Positions 35,384-44,385 of a DNA stretch of 48,403 nucleotides are shown here, in pieces. Positions within the stretch are counted from its first letter, which is position 1, and every line of letters starts with the position of its first letter. Position numbers and translations under genes: made by a program. Under the pieces are notes generated by a model. It saw only the letters and a list, made by a program, of their open reading frames with translations, ran no database searches and had not been told where the DNA came from. Origin of the DNA: Bacteroidota bacterium (GTDB lineage Bacteria > Bacteroidota > Bacteroidia > Bacteroidales > TTA-H9); contig QKGM01000051.1 in the NCBI GenBank assembly GCA_003250395.1, positions 1 through 48,403 of the forward strand. Direction: 5' to 3'.

Positions 35384-35391
35384 CAAATGTA
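35384..35391 (-). promoter_or_regulatory. -7 promoter element very close to the giant gene's start
   Basis: The minus strand reads TACATTTG, a full TAnnTTTG match, ending only 4 bases before the ATG at 35379. Transcription would begin at or next to the A of ATG, implying a leaderless or nearly leaderless mRNA. The signal peptide begins at that ATG, so a later start is unlikely. Confidence 0.5.
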
Positions 35392-35527
35392 GGATTAGAA
35401 TTGTAAATTCCATCATAATTCTCAGCAATTTTTAAAAACAATTTTGAGCTAATTAGTTGTACTTAATATTATTAAAAAATAATTACTAAATTTTTAGCAA
35501 ATAAGCACCCATCCGGTTTTTTTTTTA

Positions 35528-35535
35528 TTACTTTG
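35528..35535 (+). promoter_or_regulatory. Near-consensus -7 element of a second candidate RNA
   Basis: TTACTTTG resembles TAnnTTTG with one mismatch (the TA is one base too close). It precedes a structured stretch that ends in a strong terminator. Confidence 0.3.
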
Positions 35536-35538
35536 CAG

Positions 35539-35640
35539 TACAATTTAAACGGAATCTTAGATTTTGTTTTCATTGGTTTGTAAATTGTTTTTGGTTAAAG
35601 TTTGGAGAGACGGGGCTGGGAAGCCCCGTTCTTCTTTTTA
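35539..35640 (+). ncRNA. Second candidate structured RNA with terminator
   Basis: ACAATTTA (35540-35547) pairs perfectly with TAAATTGT (35581-35588). Then ACGGGGCT (35610-35617), a GGGA tetraloop and AGCCCCGT (35622-35629) form an intrinsic terminator with TTCTTCTTTTT after it. No open frame lies within. No gene on the plus strand ends upstream (the neighbour is the giant gene on the other strand), so the terminator has no other obvious user. I cannot name a family; confidence is limited by the imperfect promoter. Confidence 0.4.
35610..35640 (+). terminator. Intrinsic terminator with GGGA loop
   Basis: An 8-bp GC-rich stem closed by a GNRA-type tetraloop, followed by a T-rich tract. It is the 3' end of the candidate RNA at 35539-35640. 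Confidence 0.8.
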
Positions 35641-35666
35641 TTGGATCAACAAAAATAGAACACGCC

Positions 35667-36173
35667 ATGAATGAATCAACTGTTGCCTAATTAATCTGCT
35701 CACAGCTAGCTTCGTTTGATGCAGTTCAGGTTGGCGGCTTTCCCATCTCTGTCAATGTAGCCGGTAGTGATGTGGATATAATCTGTAAGTATTCAAATCA
35801 GTAACTATTCGTCGAACAATTGGAAAAACTTTACGCTGGGCTGAACGGATTCTGCCTGAGCAGGAAAGTTATCATGTGTGAATACTACATCGTATGCAGA
35901 TATAGATTGGAAGGTATTCCTGTTGAGGTCTTCGGCCAGCAGACACCTGTTCATGAACAATACGCCAGGCGGCATATCCAAGTCGAACATCGCCTACTGA
36001 CCTTCGGTGGCGATAACTTCAGAAAACAAATTAGGTCGTTAAGAAGCAAAGGGCTGAAGACAGAACATGCTTTCGCCGAAGCATTACATCTTAAAGGAGA
36101 CGCATACGAAGCAATGCTGCTCTTGTATAACGAACCAGATCAGGTATTAAAACATCTGATTAAAAGAATCTGA
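35667..36173 (+). pseudogene. Decayed DUF4269 gene (two in-frame stops)
   Basis: Reading one frame from 35667 gives FDAVQVGGFPISVNVAGSD, followed by VDIICKYSNQ, then a TAA at 35802-35804. The same frame goes on with LEKLYAGLNGF and IEVF-type sequence (EGIPVEVFGQQTPVHEQYAR), RHIQVEHRLL and GLKTEHAFAEALHLKGDAYE. This order matches DUF4269 proteins of about 170-180 residues: V-G-x-P-x-x-GSDxD nucleotidyltransferase-like motif, F-E-x-FGQ-P-V-x-Q-NA-RH and GLKTEPAFA-GDPYE. A second in-frame TAA lies at 35688-35690 and the N-terminal residues are lost. The surviving open part (35820-36173, 117 codons) has no good start. The family's function is unknown. Confidence 0.8.
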
Positions 36174-36411
36174 ACAACAAAAATTCGTGAATCATCTGTT
36201 TATATACAATAACACCAGACTAGCCAGCGGAATAACGCCTGCATAAAACCAACCGGAGGTACCTCAAAACCAATAACAATTTTATCACCGATCATCAGAG
36301 GTAGTGTAATCGCTATTCCTAAATGGAATTCCAGCAGGTGATTACACTTAATGAAAAGTATCTAAAAATAATACCCCTCAATAATCAACTGATTTTAAAT
36401 CAGAAAATAAA
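36174..36411. other. Spacer with possible membrane-protein remnant
   Basis: No intact gene. On the minus strand 36203-36361 is open for 53 codons and reads like a hydrophobic protein piece (LGIAITLPLMIGDKIVIGFE, then VPPVGFMQALFRWLVW) without a start codon at its head. CTGATTTTAAATCAG at 36389-36403 is a small palindrome just after the nucleoside phosphorylase stop. I do not recognise the fragment. Confidence 0.35.
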
Positions 36412-37143
36412 CTAATCTGAATCAGAATCTGGTAAAAACGATTTAACTGCAGCCAGGGCAATTTCCATCATGTTGGTGAAAGAGGTAAGGCGCTCTTCAG
36501 GAGAGCATCTTTCTTCAGTAATCAATTGATCACTAACAGTAAGCAATGACAAAGCTTTGCGGTTAAACTTTGCTGCTATGGAGTAAAGAGCTGTTGTCTC
36601 CATTTCAACAGCAAGAATACCATATTTCTGCCATATTGCATATTCTCCCATCAGGTCATCCACAAAAAAGGCATCAGTGGTAAAAACAGGCCCCACATAG
36701 GTTCTAAGACCTAAATTCTGCGAAGCTTCATAGGCTTTGCTCAGAAGGAGATAATCAGCTGGCGGTGCATATTCCATATTCCTGAATAACATACGATTAA
36801 AATTGGAATCTGTGCTGGCTGTTATAGCCAGAATGACATCCCTCAGTTTTAAGTATGGTTGTATCGCACCACAAGTTCCAATACGTATCAGGTTTTTGCA
36901 ACCATAATAATCCATCAGCTCAGTAGCATAAATGGCAATTGAAGGGATTCCCATCCCTGTTCCCTGTACCGAAACTCGCTGACCTTTGTAATATCCTGTA
37001 TAGCCAAGCATTCCACGGATATTGTTATAGCATACTGCATCGTCAAGATAGTTGTCAGCTAAATATTTAGCACGTTGCGGATCACCCGGCAATAAAACAG
37101 TTTCAGCGATCTGGCCCTGTTCAGCCTGAATATGAATTCCCAT
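36412..37143 (-). CDS. deoD: Purine nucleoside phosphorylase (DeoD type)
   Basis: A hexameric-type purine nucleoside phosphorylase of 243 residues. It starts [20 protein letters not shown] and has the phosphate-binding [20 protein letters not shown], the ribose-contacting [11 protein letters not shown] and the general-acid aspartate in [10 protein letters not shown]. The length is usual, with a short acidic tail. It splits purine (deoxy)nucleosides with phosphate. It starts 40 bases after purL ends on the same strand, so salvage and de novo purine genes may share a transcript. Confidence 0.93.
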   Translation of the reverse strand: MGIHIQAEQGQIAETVLLPGDPQRAKYLADNYLDDAVCYNNIRGMLGYTGYYKGQRVSVQGTGMGIPSIAIYATELMDYYGCKNLIRIGTCGAIQPYLKLRDVILAITASTDSNFNRMLFRNMEYAPPADYLLLSKAYEASQNLGLRTYVGPVFTTDAFFVDDLMGEYAIWQKYGILAVEMETTALYSIAAKFNRKALSLLTVSDQLITEERCSPEERLTSFTNMMEIALAAVKSFLPDSDSD

Positions 37144-37183
37144 TGTTAGTAATATTTTAATTGTGTAAATTTAAACAAATCTG

Positions 37184-40100
37184 TTAACTATGCAATCTGA
37201 TCCATTCTCTTGCATTTACAAATGCCTGCATCCATGGCGTCACTTCATCCATCTTCCTGTGACCAGGATACCAAGCCCAGTGCCAGGGATAAAATGATCT
37301 TTCCAGATGGGGCATTATTGCCAGATGACGCCCATCGTCACTGCATAATGCAGCGGTACTGTAATCAGATCCGTTAGGATTTGCAGGATATTCCGAATAT
37401 CCATATTTCGCCGGAATGTGATAATTCTCTTCAGGCTCCGGAAGGCTGAATCTTCCTTCTCCATGCGCTACCCACACTCCAAGCCTTGAACCGGCAAGAC
37501 TGTTTAACATTACAGAATGGTTCTCAAGTATATCAACCGTGAGAAATGCCGATTCAAACTTACCTGATGCATTGTGATGCATTCCCGGCATTTTAGTCCT
37601 GCCGGGAGTAACCAGCCCAAGCTCTACCATCAATTGACAACCATTACAAACACCCAAGCTGAGTGTATCAGGACGTGCATAGAAGGACTCCAGTGCCTTC
37701 TTTGCCTTATTATTATAACGGAAGGCTCCAGCCCACCCTTTCGCAGAGCCAAGCACATCTGAGTTACTGAAACCACCTACAAAAACTATGAGTTTCAATT
37801 CACTAAGATCTTCGGTTCCTCCCATCAGATCAGTCATATGAACATCCTTCACATCAAAACCGGCAAGATGTAACATCCAGGCCATTTCACGATCTCCATT
37901 CACCCCCTTCTCCCGAATAATTGCTGCTTTGATCCCGGAAGATTCAGTGCGGTAGGGATCCAGTCCCATAGATGAAAAGGTTCCTTTGAAATATTCGGGG
38001 AACCAGAAATTCAATGGCTGTTGATGGTAATTGTTATATCTTGCCAAAGAATGCCCGTGTCCGGATTGTTTCCTGTCAAGTAAATAAGATGACTTAAACC
38101 ACATATCCCGTAAGGTCTTGATATCGAAACTAGTTTCTACACCGTTTAACGAAACAACTACTTCCTCACCTGCCAACGGCTGACCAATCATAACACAACG
38201 AACTCCTGCTTTTGTCAATTGCTCAGAGATGGCAAAACCATCGGCCACCTGTAAAATAAGGCCAGGATTCTCGCTAAATAAAACCTTAACTAGATCAGGT
38301 TCCTGCAGTCCATCCAGGTTCACCCGCATCCCCTGATGCTCGTGAGTAAAACACATCTCCAGTAGGGAAGTAATTAACCCCCCCGCCGAAATATCATGTC
38401 CGGCAAGAATAATTCCATCATCAACCAACTGCTGAACAGCACCAAAGGCATTCCTGATATATTCCGGTTCGGCTGAATCCGGAGTATGTTGCCCGGGAGA
38501 ACAGAGAACCTGCGAAAGCGCTGATCCTCCCAACATAAATCCATCGCGGGCAAAAGAGACATATAAGAGACTTGTCGAGGTTTCAGGACAAAGCACTGGG
38601 CGAACAACTTTGGTGAAATCGACAGTATGAGCTCCGGCTGATATAATAACTGTTCCCGGCGACATAACCGACTTTCCACCTGGGTATTTCTGGGTCATCG
38701 ATAAGGAATCTTTACCTGTTGGAACATTAATTCCGAGGTCAGTTACAAAATCACTCAACGCTTTTACAGCATTGTAAAGCCTTGCATCTTCCCCTGCATT
38801 ACGACAAGGCCACATCCAGTTGGCACTTAATGAAACAGACGTAAGGCCTTCAGCTAAAGGGGTCCAGATGATATTGGTGAGAGCTTTGGTAACTGCCAGC
38901 CTTGCCCCGGCTTTCTCATCAACGAGCGTTGCTACCGGAGCATGTCCTACTGAGGTTGCCATACCATGATGGCTCGTATAGTCAAGCGCCATGATCCCCA
39001 GGTTATTAAGAGGCAACTGAACCGGCCCGGTGCATTGTTGAAGTGCAACACGACCCGAAACAGACCTGTCTACTTTATTAGTTAGCCAGTCTTTACATGC
39101 AACTGATTCGAGCTGTAAAACCTGCTCGGTGTATTCCTGAATGCGCATGACATCCCATTCCAGACGTTTATAGATAGTGGCAACCGTATGATCTTTCATG
39201 AAGGTTTTGGGTGGTTTGCCAAACATATCAGCCATCTGAAGGTCGATAGGTTTCTCTCCTGAACGCTTATCTATGAAGGTAAACTGATGATCACCTGTGG
39301 TCCGTCCAACTGCGTAAAAAGGAGCTCTTTCACGAATGGCAACCTTCTCCATCATTTTCAGATCTTCTTTCTTGATTACCAGACCCATCCTTTCCTGTGA
39401 TTCGTTACCAATGATCTCACGTGCTGAAAGCGTGGGATCTCCGACCGGCAGCTTATTAATTTCTATTTCTCCACCCGTTGACTCAACAAGTTCTGACAAA
39501 GAATTGAGATGACCACCAGCTCCATGGTCATGAACACTTACGATCGGATTCCTATCAAGTTCTGCCATCGCCCGAATCGCGTTATAAACACGCTTTTGCA
39601 TCTCCGGATTGGCACGTTGAACTGCATTCAGCTCAATGGCATTCCCATACTCACCCGTTGCAACAGATGAAACAGCTCCTCCTCCCATTCCTATCCGGTA
39701 ATTATCTCCGCCCAGTACCACTACAATGTCCCCGGGTTCTGGTTCATCTTTCAGACTGTCGGTAAGCTTTCCATAACCGATTCCACCCGCAAGCATGATT
39801 ACCTTATCGAATCCAAAGTTGCCATTATCGTCAGCATGTTCGAAAGTGAGAAGGCTTCCGCAAATCAATGGTTGCCCGAACTTGTTTCCGAAATCGCTTG
39901 CCCCGTTGGATGCTTTAATCAGAATATCTTCAGGACTCTGGTAAAGCCATTTTCGTGGTTCAACAGCCTCTTCCCACGGACGTCCTGTTTCAGAACGTGG
40001 ATACGAGGTCATGTAAACAGCAGTTCCTGCCAGAGGCATACTTCCTTTACCACCTGCCATCCTGTCCCTGATCTCACCACCACTTCCTGTCGACGCACCA

Positions 40101-40876
40101 TTAAAAGGTTCAACAGTCGTGGGGAAATTATGCGTCTCAGCTTTCAGTGATAAAACAGAATCAAAAGGTGTCAGACTAAAAAAATCGGCCTTATCCTGAG
40201 TATGTGGCGCAAATTGCGTGACTCGTGGCCCAACCAGAAAGGCTACATTGTCTTTATAAGCCGAAACGATGCTATTTGGATTATTTTTTGAAGTACGCTT
40301 AATAAGTGAAAATAGCGTCTCGGGCATCTCTTTGCCGTCAATAACAAAGGTTCCGTTAAATATCTTATGTCGGCAATGTTCCGAGTTAACCTGCGAGAAA
40401 CCAAAAACCTCGCTATCGGTAAGCGGCCGCCCTATACGGAGGGCTACATCTTCCAGATAAGAAACCTCATCGGCACTGAGCGCCAGCCCCTCCTGTTGAT
40501 TATAGGCTGCTATATCGGTGATATTGCGAATTGACTCTGGCTGGTGTTCAATATGAAATGTCCGTTGATCAAGTCGTGGGTAAAAGGCCTTTAACATTGG
40601 ATCAAAAGACGGGTTAGCGCTTTCTGTCGGAAAAAATTCTTCGATCCTGGTGATTCCTTCAATGCCCGTATTCTGTGTAATCTCGACAGCATTGGTGCTC
40701 CAGGGCGTAATCATCTCACGGCGTGGACCTATAAACGGACGATCGATGGATTCTACATCTAGCCATTGGGCGTCACCAAACAACCAGACAAGCTTTTCGC
40801 GGTCGGCTATTTCGGGGATCCGGCGTGTCTCAACAACATAAATTACGCCTGAAGTACCTTGAAAGAACAAAAGCAT
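37184..40876 (-). CDS. purL: Phosphoribosylformylglycinamidine synthase, large single-chain form
   Basis: Full-length PurL of 1230 residues, as in Proteobacteria, with synthetase and glutaminase in one chain. N-terminal segments include the linker FGFSQVNSEHCRHKIFNGTF and LKAETHNFPTTVEPFNGAST. The ATP-binding halves carry GGDNYRIGMGGGAVSS, HDHGAGGHLNSLSELV and VPTGKDSLSMTQKYPGGK. The glutaminase domain at the end has the nucleophile cysteine in LGVCNGCQLM and the histidine in MPHLERSFYPWHW. It makes FGAM from FGAR, glutamine and ATP in purine synthesis. It is the first gene of a unit with deoD and has its own promoter. Confidence 0.98.
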   Translation of the reverse strand: MLLFFQGTSGVIYVVETRRIPEIADREKLVWLFGDAQWLDVESIDRPFIGPRREMITPWSTNAVEITQNTGIEGITRIEEFFPTESANPSFDPMLKAFYPRLDQRTFHIEHQPESIRNITDIAAYNQQEGLALSADEVSYLEDVALRIGRPLTDSEVFGFSQVNSEHCRHKIFNGTFVIDGKEMPETLFSLIKRTSKNNPNSIVSAYKDNVAFLVGPRVTQFAPHTQDKADFFSLTPFDSVLSLKAETHNFPTTVEPFNGASTGSGGEIRDRMAGGKGSMPLAGTAVYMTSYPRSETGRPWEEAVEPRKWLYQSPEDILIKASNGASDFGNKFGQPLICGSLLTFEHADDNGNFGFDKVIMLAGGIGYGKLTDSLKDEPEPGDIVVVLGGDNYRIGMGGGAVSSVATGEYGNAIELNAVQRANPEMQKRVYNAIRAMAELDRNPIVSVHDHGAGGHLNSLSELVESTGGEIEINKLPVGDPTLSAREIIGNESQERMGLVIKKEDLKMMEKVAIRERAPFYAVGRTTGDHQFTFIDKRSGEKPIDLQMADMFGKPPKTFMKDHTVATIYKRLEWDVMRIQEYTEQVLQLESVACKDWLTNKVDRSVSGRVALQQCTGPVQLPLNNLGIMALDYTSHHGMATSVGHAPVATLVDEKAGARLAVTKALTNIIWTPLAEGLTSVSLSANWMWPCRNAGEDARLYNAVKALSDFVTDLGINVPTGKDSLSMTQKYPGGKSVMSPGTVIISAGAHTVDFTKVVRPVLCPETSTSLLYVSFARDGFMLGGSALSQVLCSPGQHTPDSAEPEYIRNAFGAVQQLVDDGIILAGHDISAGGLITSLLEMCFTHEHQGMRVNLDGLQEPDLVKVLFSENPGLILQVADGFAISEQLTKAGVRCVMIGQPLAGEEVVVSLNGVETSFDIKTLRDMWFKSSYLLDRKQSGHGHSLARYNNYHQQPLNFWFPEYFKGTFSSMGLDPYRTESSGIKAAIIREKGVNGDREMAWMLHLAGFDVKDVHMTDLMGGTEDLSELKLIVFVGGFSNSDVLGSAKGWAGAFRYNNKAKKALESFYARPDTLSLGVCNGCQLMVELGLVTPGRTKMPGMHHNASGKFESAFLTVDILENHSVMLNSLAGSRLGVWVAHGEGRFSLPEPEENYHIPAKYGYSEYPANPNGSDYSTAALCSDDGRHLAIMPHLERSFYPWHWAWYPGHRKMDEVTPWMQAFVNAREWIRLHS

Positions 40877-40929
40877 ATAAAGATAATTTATTGTTAATTA
40901 ATAGCTTATCGAAGAACGATTTAACAAAG

Positions 40930-40960
40930 CAAAGGTAAGCGAATTTGGCGGGGCTGGCAA
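40930..40960 (-). promoter_or_regulatory. Promoter of purL
   Basis: On the minus strand TTG (40958-40960 complement), 20 bases of spacer and TACCTTTG (40930-40937 complement) match the Bacteroidetes consensus. The purL ATG follows 53 bases later. No PurR-like palindrome is seen. Confidence 0.65.
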
Positions 40961-42041
40961 GGGAAATAGAGATTTAAAGATGGCCCGGACTACAATTCGG
41001 TGGCTCAAAATCAGCAGGACTATCAACACGAATCTGTTAACAATAAGGTAAAACACCTTGTATGATGTAGTTTATATTTATTAAACTTTTATCCGAAACG
41101 ATTTTAACGATTTAAATCTAACCAATAAACCGGAAGAGACAATCTGAATTATTCAACTGATTTCAATATTTATCTTTGTAATAACCCGAACTTCCCGCTG
41201 ATACAGCTCTAGGGTCAACATAATAAATCAGAGGCCTCGTTCACTAAAATTTTTAATAAGTTTTGCATGTATAGTTTTATCCTGATTTAGTTTACAAGTC
41301 CCGTTTTAAATATAGAATAAGCTATCAAACAACAAACAACAAAACACTTGTTGGCAGTCAATTCTGTTACAAGCCTTTTTACCTGAAGTTTATCAAAACG
41401 AACCATAACACCATCAAACCACAATCAATTCAAACTTGATGAACAAAAGTTGGACGAAGAAAAATAAAGAGACCACTCCTGATAATTTTAACACAATAAT
41501 AATCAGAATACTGACACACCAAAGATAGACCAAAGATATACCCGGGTTAAATCGATGACCTCTGCGACCTATCTTTTTGACTTAATTTCAGTATGTTAGC
41601 AATATGTTTACTACCTTTTCAATGTGCCTTGTTCGCCGATTGGGAACAACATTTTCGTATTACACTGCAAGATTGACCCTCCGGATTAACTGGACTTTCT
41701 ACAGTGGGCTCAGTGTAGAGAAAGAACCAAACCCTGCAGGCGGCCGGAGGATAATTAAAATAACATAAGCAAACAGATTCATATCATTCCCAAAAAGTCA
41801 AAAGGGAATACCGGGGCGGTATACCATTATCGCAATGGCTGATACTATACAGGTATGTATATATTATCAGTGTGCCCGGCAGGCAGAAAATCCTTTACTA
41901 TTGATAACGTTTAAATTATACACCAGGGAACAAGGCCAAAGAAATACTCACGCCATTAAGTAAGTAAGGCAAAACAAGTATCATCAATTCAATCTCAATT
42001 AAGCAACCGCAAGCACATTCTTTCCTGTCCTCTCTTTTTTG
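40961..42041. other. Gene-free kilobase between purL and ffh
   Basis: More than 1 kb without a credible open frame on either strand. It contains two 11-bp repeat units at 41518-41542, an inverted repeat AAAGATAG (41521-41528) / CTATCTTT (41569-41576) and a stem near 41697-41725 (CTTTCTACA with TGTAGAGAAAG). I see no recognisable gene remnant, tRNA or riboswitch. It is unusually long for this otherwise compact stretch. Confidence 0.55.
41518..41542. repeat. 11-bp direct repeat, two units plus partial
   Basis: ACCAAAGATAG (41518-41528) and ACCAAAGATAT (41529-41539) are followed by ACC. Period and pattern (ACCnnAGATnn) match the array at 14038-14087. Confidence 0.75.
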
Positions 42042-42049
42042 TATCTTTG
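42042..42049 (+). promoter_or_regulatory. -7 promoter element; decides the start of ffh
   Basis: TATCTTTG fully matches TAnnTTTG. The open frame that includes it begins with TTG at 42039, which must then be untranscribed; the ATG at 42096 is the start. No clear -33 box. Confidence 0.6.
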
Positions 42050-42095
42050 CGCCCTTAAAAAACAGTATTATAAACTCACAAGCGATCTATACCCG

Positions 42096-43439
42096 ATGTT
42101 TGAAGGTTTAAGCGAAAAACTCGACAGAGCATTTAAAGTCCTTAAAGGACAAGGACATATCAGCGAAATTAACGTTGCTGAGACCATGAAGGAAGTGCGG
42201 AAAGCTCTGCTTGATGCCGACGTTAGTTTTAAAATTGCAAAGCAGTTTACCGATGATGTCAAACAAAAAGCCCTTGGCCAGAATGTATTGACAGCTATCT
42301 CACCCAGTCAGTTGATGGTAAAGATCGTCCATGATGAATTGGCAAACCTCATGGGTGGTGACAAGACTGATTTAAACATTAAAGGGAGTCCTGCAGTAAT
42401 ATTAATGGCAGGGCTTCAGGGTTCAGGGAAGACCACATTTTCAGCCAAGCTTGCCAGCTACCTGAAATCAAAAAAAGGGCGCCAGGTTTTGCTTACCGCT
42501 TGTGATGTATACCGTCCGGCAGCTATAGATCAGCTTAAAGTTCTGGGTACCCAGATTGATACTGAAGTATATTCTGAGGAGGACAACAAGAATCCTGTAG
42601 GAATTGCGAAAAACGCGATAAAGTACGCTAAAGAACACGGCTTCAATATCGTTATAATCGATACAGCTGGTCGTCTGGCTGTCGATGAGGAGATGATGAA
42701 TGAAATTGGCCGGATCAGGGAAGCTGTAAATCCGGATGAAATTCTCTTCGTTGTTGATTCAATGACCGGACAGGATGCTGTGAACACTGCCAAAGCATTC
42801 AACGACAAACTGGATTTTGATGGCGTTGTACTTACAAAACTTGATGGGGATACCCGGGGTGGTGCAGCCCTAACAATCAGGGCGGTAGTAAACAAACCAA
42901 TAAAATTCGTCGGTTTGGGTGAGAAGATGGATGCCTTAGATATCTTCTACCCCTCGCGTATGGCTGACAGAATTTTGGGAATGGGGGATATCGTCACCCT
43001 TGTTGAAAAAGCCCAGGAGCAGTACAATGAGGAAGAGGCCCGTAAACTTCAGCAGAAAATTGCCAAAGATCAGTTCAACTTTGATGACTTCCTGGGTCAG
43101 ATCAGGCAGATTAAGAAGATGGGGAACGTGAAGGATCTCGTATCAATGATTCCTGGTATGGGCAAAGCATTAAAAGATATTGATGTTGATGACAATGCTT
43201 TCAAGAATATTGAGGCTATCATTCAAAGCATGACACCACAGGAACGACAGAACCCCATCCTCCTGAACGGATCGCGCCGGAAACGAATTGCCAATGGAAG
43301 CGGCACAGATATTCAAGAGGTTAACAGGCTTATCAAACAGTTTGATGAGACACGGAAGATGATGAAGATGATGACTACTGGTGGCGGAAAAAACATGATG
43401 AAGATGATGAAGAACGCGAAAAATGCCAGAAGGCGCTAA
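42096..43439 (+). CDS. ffh: Signal recognition particle protein Ffh
   Basis: The SRP54 homologue, 447 residues from ATG 42096 (MFEGLSEKLDRAFKVLKGQG, the standard start). The NG domain has the P-loop GLQGSGKTTFSAKLA, the SRP insert RPAAIDQLKVLG, DTAGRLAVDEEMM and TKLDGDTRGGAAL. The C-terminal M domain is methionine-rich and ends in a run of M and K residues (MMKMMTTGGGKNMMKMMKNA). It binds signal sequences of membrane proteins as they are translated. The SRP RNA gene is not in this window. folD follows after a terminator-like hairpin. Confidence 0.98.
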   Translation: MFEGLSEKLDRAFKVLKGQGHISEINVAETMKEVRKALLDADVSFKIAKQFTDDVKQKALGQNVLTAISPSQLMVKIVHDELANLMGGDKTDLNIKGSPAVILMAGLQGSGKTTFSAKLASYLKSKKGRQVLLTACDVYRPAAIDQLKVLGTQIDTEVYSEEDNKNPVGIAKNAIKYAKEHGFNIVIIDTAGRLAVDEEMMNEIGRIREAVNPDEILFVVDSMTGQDAVNTAKAFNDKLDFDGVVLTKLDGDTRGGAALTIRAVVNKPIKFVGLGEKMDALDIFYPSRMADRILGMGDIVTLVEKAQEQYNEEEARKLQQKIAKDQFNFDDFLGQIRQIKKMGNVKDLVSMIPGMGKALKDIDVDDNAFKNIEAIIQSMTPQERQNPILLNGSRRKRIANGSGTDIQEVNRLIKQFDETRKMMKMMTTGGGKNMMKMMKNAKNARRR

Positions 43440-43467
43440 TCTTTTAATTCCCGTAAATACAAGATAG

Positions 43468-43495
43468 TAGCCGGTTACTCCGGCTATACTTTTTA
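43468..43495 (+). terminator. Hairpin between ffh and folD
   Basis: TAGCCGG (43468-43474) and CCGGCTA (43480-43486) form a 7-bp stem with a 5-base loop, followed by TACTTTTT. It is a likely terminator or attenuator 29 bases after the ffh stop. Confidence 0.7.
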
Positions 43496-43510
43496 AAACC
43501 GGTAAGTAAT

Positions 43511-44383
43511 ATGAAACTAATAGACGGAAAAACCATATCTGAAAAGATTAAAGAAGAAATAAAAACTGAAGTTGCAGCTATAATCGATCGGGACGAACGT
43601 GCACCTCATCTTGCTGCTATACTGGTTGGAGATGACCCAGCCAGTCAAACCTACGTTGCATCGAAAGAAAAAGCTTGCAAATCGACCGGTATTACCTCCT
43701 CATTATATAAATTTGAAGAGAAAGTATCAGAAAAGGAACTGCTTAGTGTCATTGATTTTATTAACAACGACAATGATATTGACGGGCTGATCGTCCAGCA
43801 ACCTCTTCCCCCGCATATCAATTCTGACCGAGTTGTTGCATCTATTAACCCTTTGAAAGATGTTGATGGATTTCACCCCGTTAACCTGGGTAAGATGATG
43901 CTGGGACTCCCTTCATTTCTCCCTGCAACCCCAATGGGTATACTTGAACTTTTGCGTCGTTCCAAAATAGATACCGAGGGAAAACACATCGTGGTGCTAG
44001 GTAGAAGCAACATTGTAGGTACCCCCGTTGCATTAATGCTGAGCCGCAAGGGGAATCCTGGAAATGCGACAGTTACTCTTTGCCATAGCAAAACGGACAA
44101 TCTAAATGATTTATGTATTCAGGCCGACATTTTAATTGCCGCCATAGGAAAACCAGGTTTCGTCAAAGCTTCAATGGTGAAGCCGGGTGCAGTGATTATT
44201 GACGTTGGAATCCACAGGATTGAAGATAAAAGCGAAAAGGGTTATCATATAACCGGAGATGTAGAATTTAAGGAAGTCTCCAAAATATGCGGTCCCATCA
44301 CACCTGTTCCGGGGGGTGTCGGTGCAATGACCATCGCGGCATTGCTTATGAACACATTGAAAGCATACAGGAAGGAATTATAG
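43511..44383 (+). CDS. folD: Methylenetetrahydrofolate dehydrogenase / cyclohydrolase
   Basis: Bifunctional FolD of 290 residues. It shows YVASKEKACKSTGI with the catalytic lysine, DGLIVQQPLPPHI, KDVDGFHPVNLGKM, the NADP loop VVLGRSNIVGTPVALML and PITPVPGGVGAMTIA near the end. All active-site blocks are intact. It interconverts 5,10-methylene-, methenyl- and 10-formyl-tetrahydrofolate, feeding purine synthesis. The gene for an exported protein starts 3 bases after its stop. Confidence 0.97.
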   Translation: MKLIDGKTISEKIKEEIKTEVAAIIDRDERAPHLAAILVGDDPASQTYVASKEKACKSTGITSSLYKFEEKVSEKELLSVIDFINNDNDIDGLIVQQPLPPHINSDRVVASINPLKDVDGFHPVNLGKMMLGLPSFLPATPMGILELLRRSKIDTEGKHIVVLGRSNIVGTPVALMLSRKGNPGNATVTLCHSKTDNLNDLCIQADILIAAIGKPGFVKASMVKPGAVIIDVGIHRIEDKSEKGYHITGDVEFKEVSKICGPITPVPGGVGAMTIAALLMNTLKAYRKEL

Positions 44384-44385
44384 CC

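Noticed and set aside
36389..36403. Palindrome CTGATTTTAAATCAG as terminator of the nucleoside phosphorylase gene
   Set aside because: The arms leave almost no loop and no T tract follows on the minus strand.
42039..42095. 19-residue N-terminal extension of Ffh from TTG
   Set aside because: It spans the TATCTTTG promoter element, and Ffh proteins normally begin at the following MFEGLSEK.
44287..44385. 33-residue extension of the propeller-like protein into folD
   Set aside because: It is a shadow of the folD end in another frame; the start at 44386 gives a proper signal peptide.
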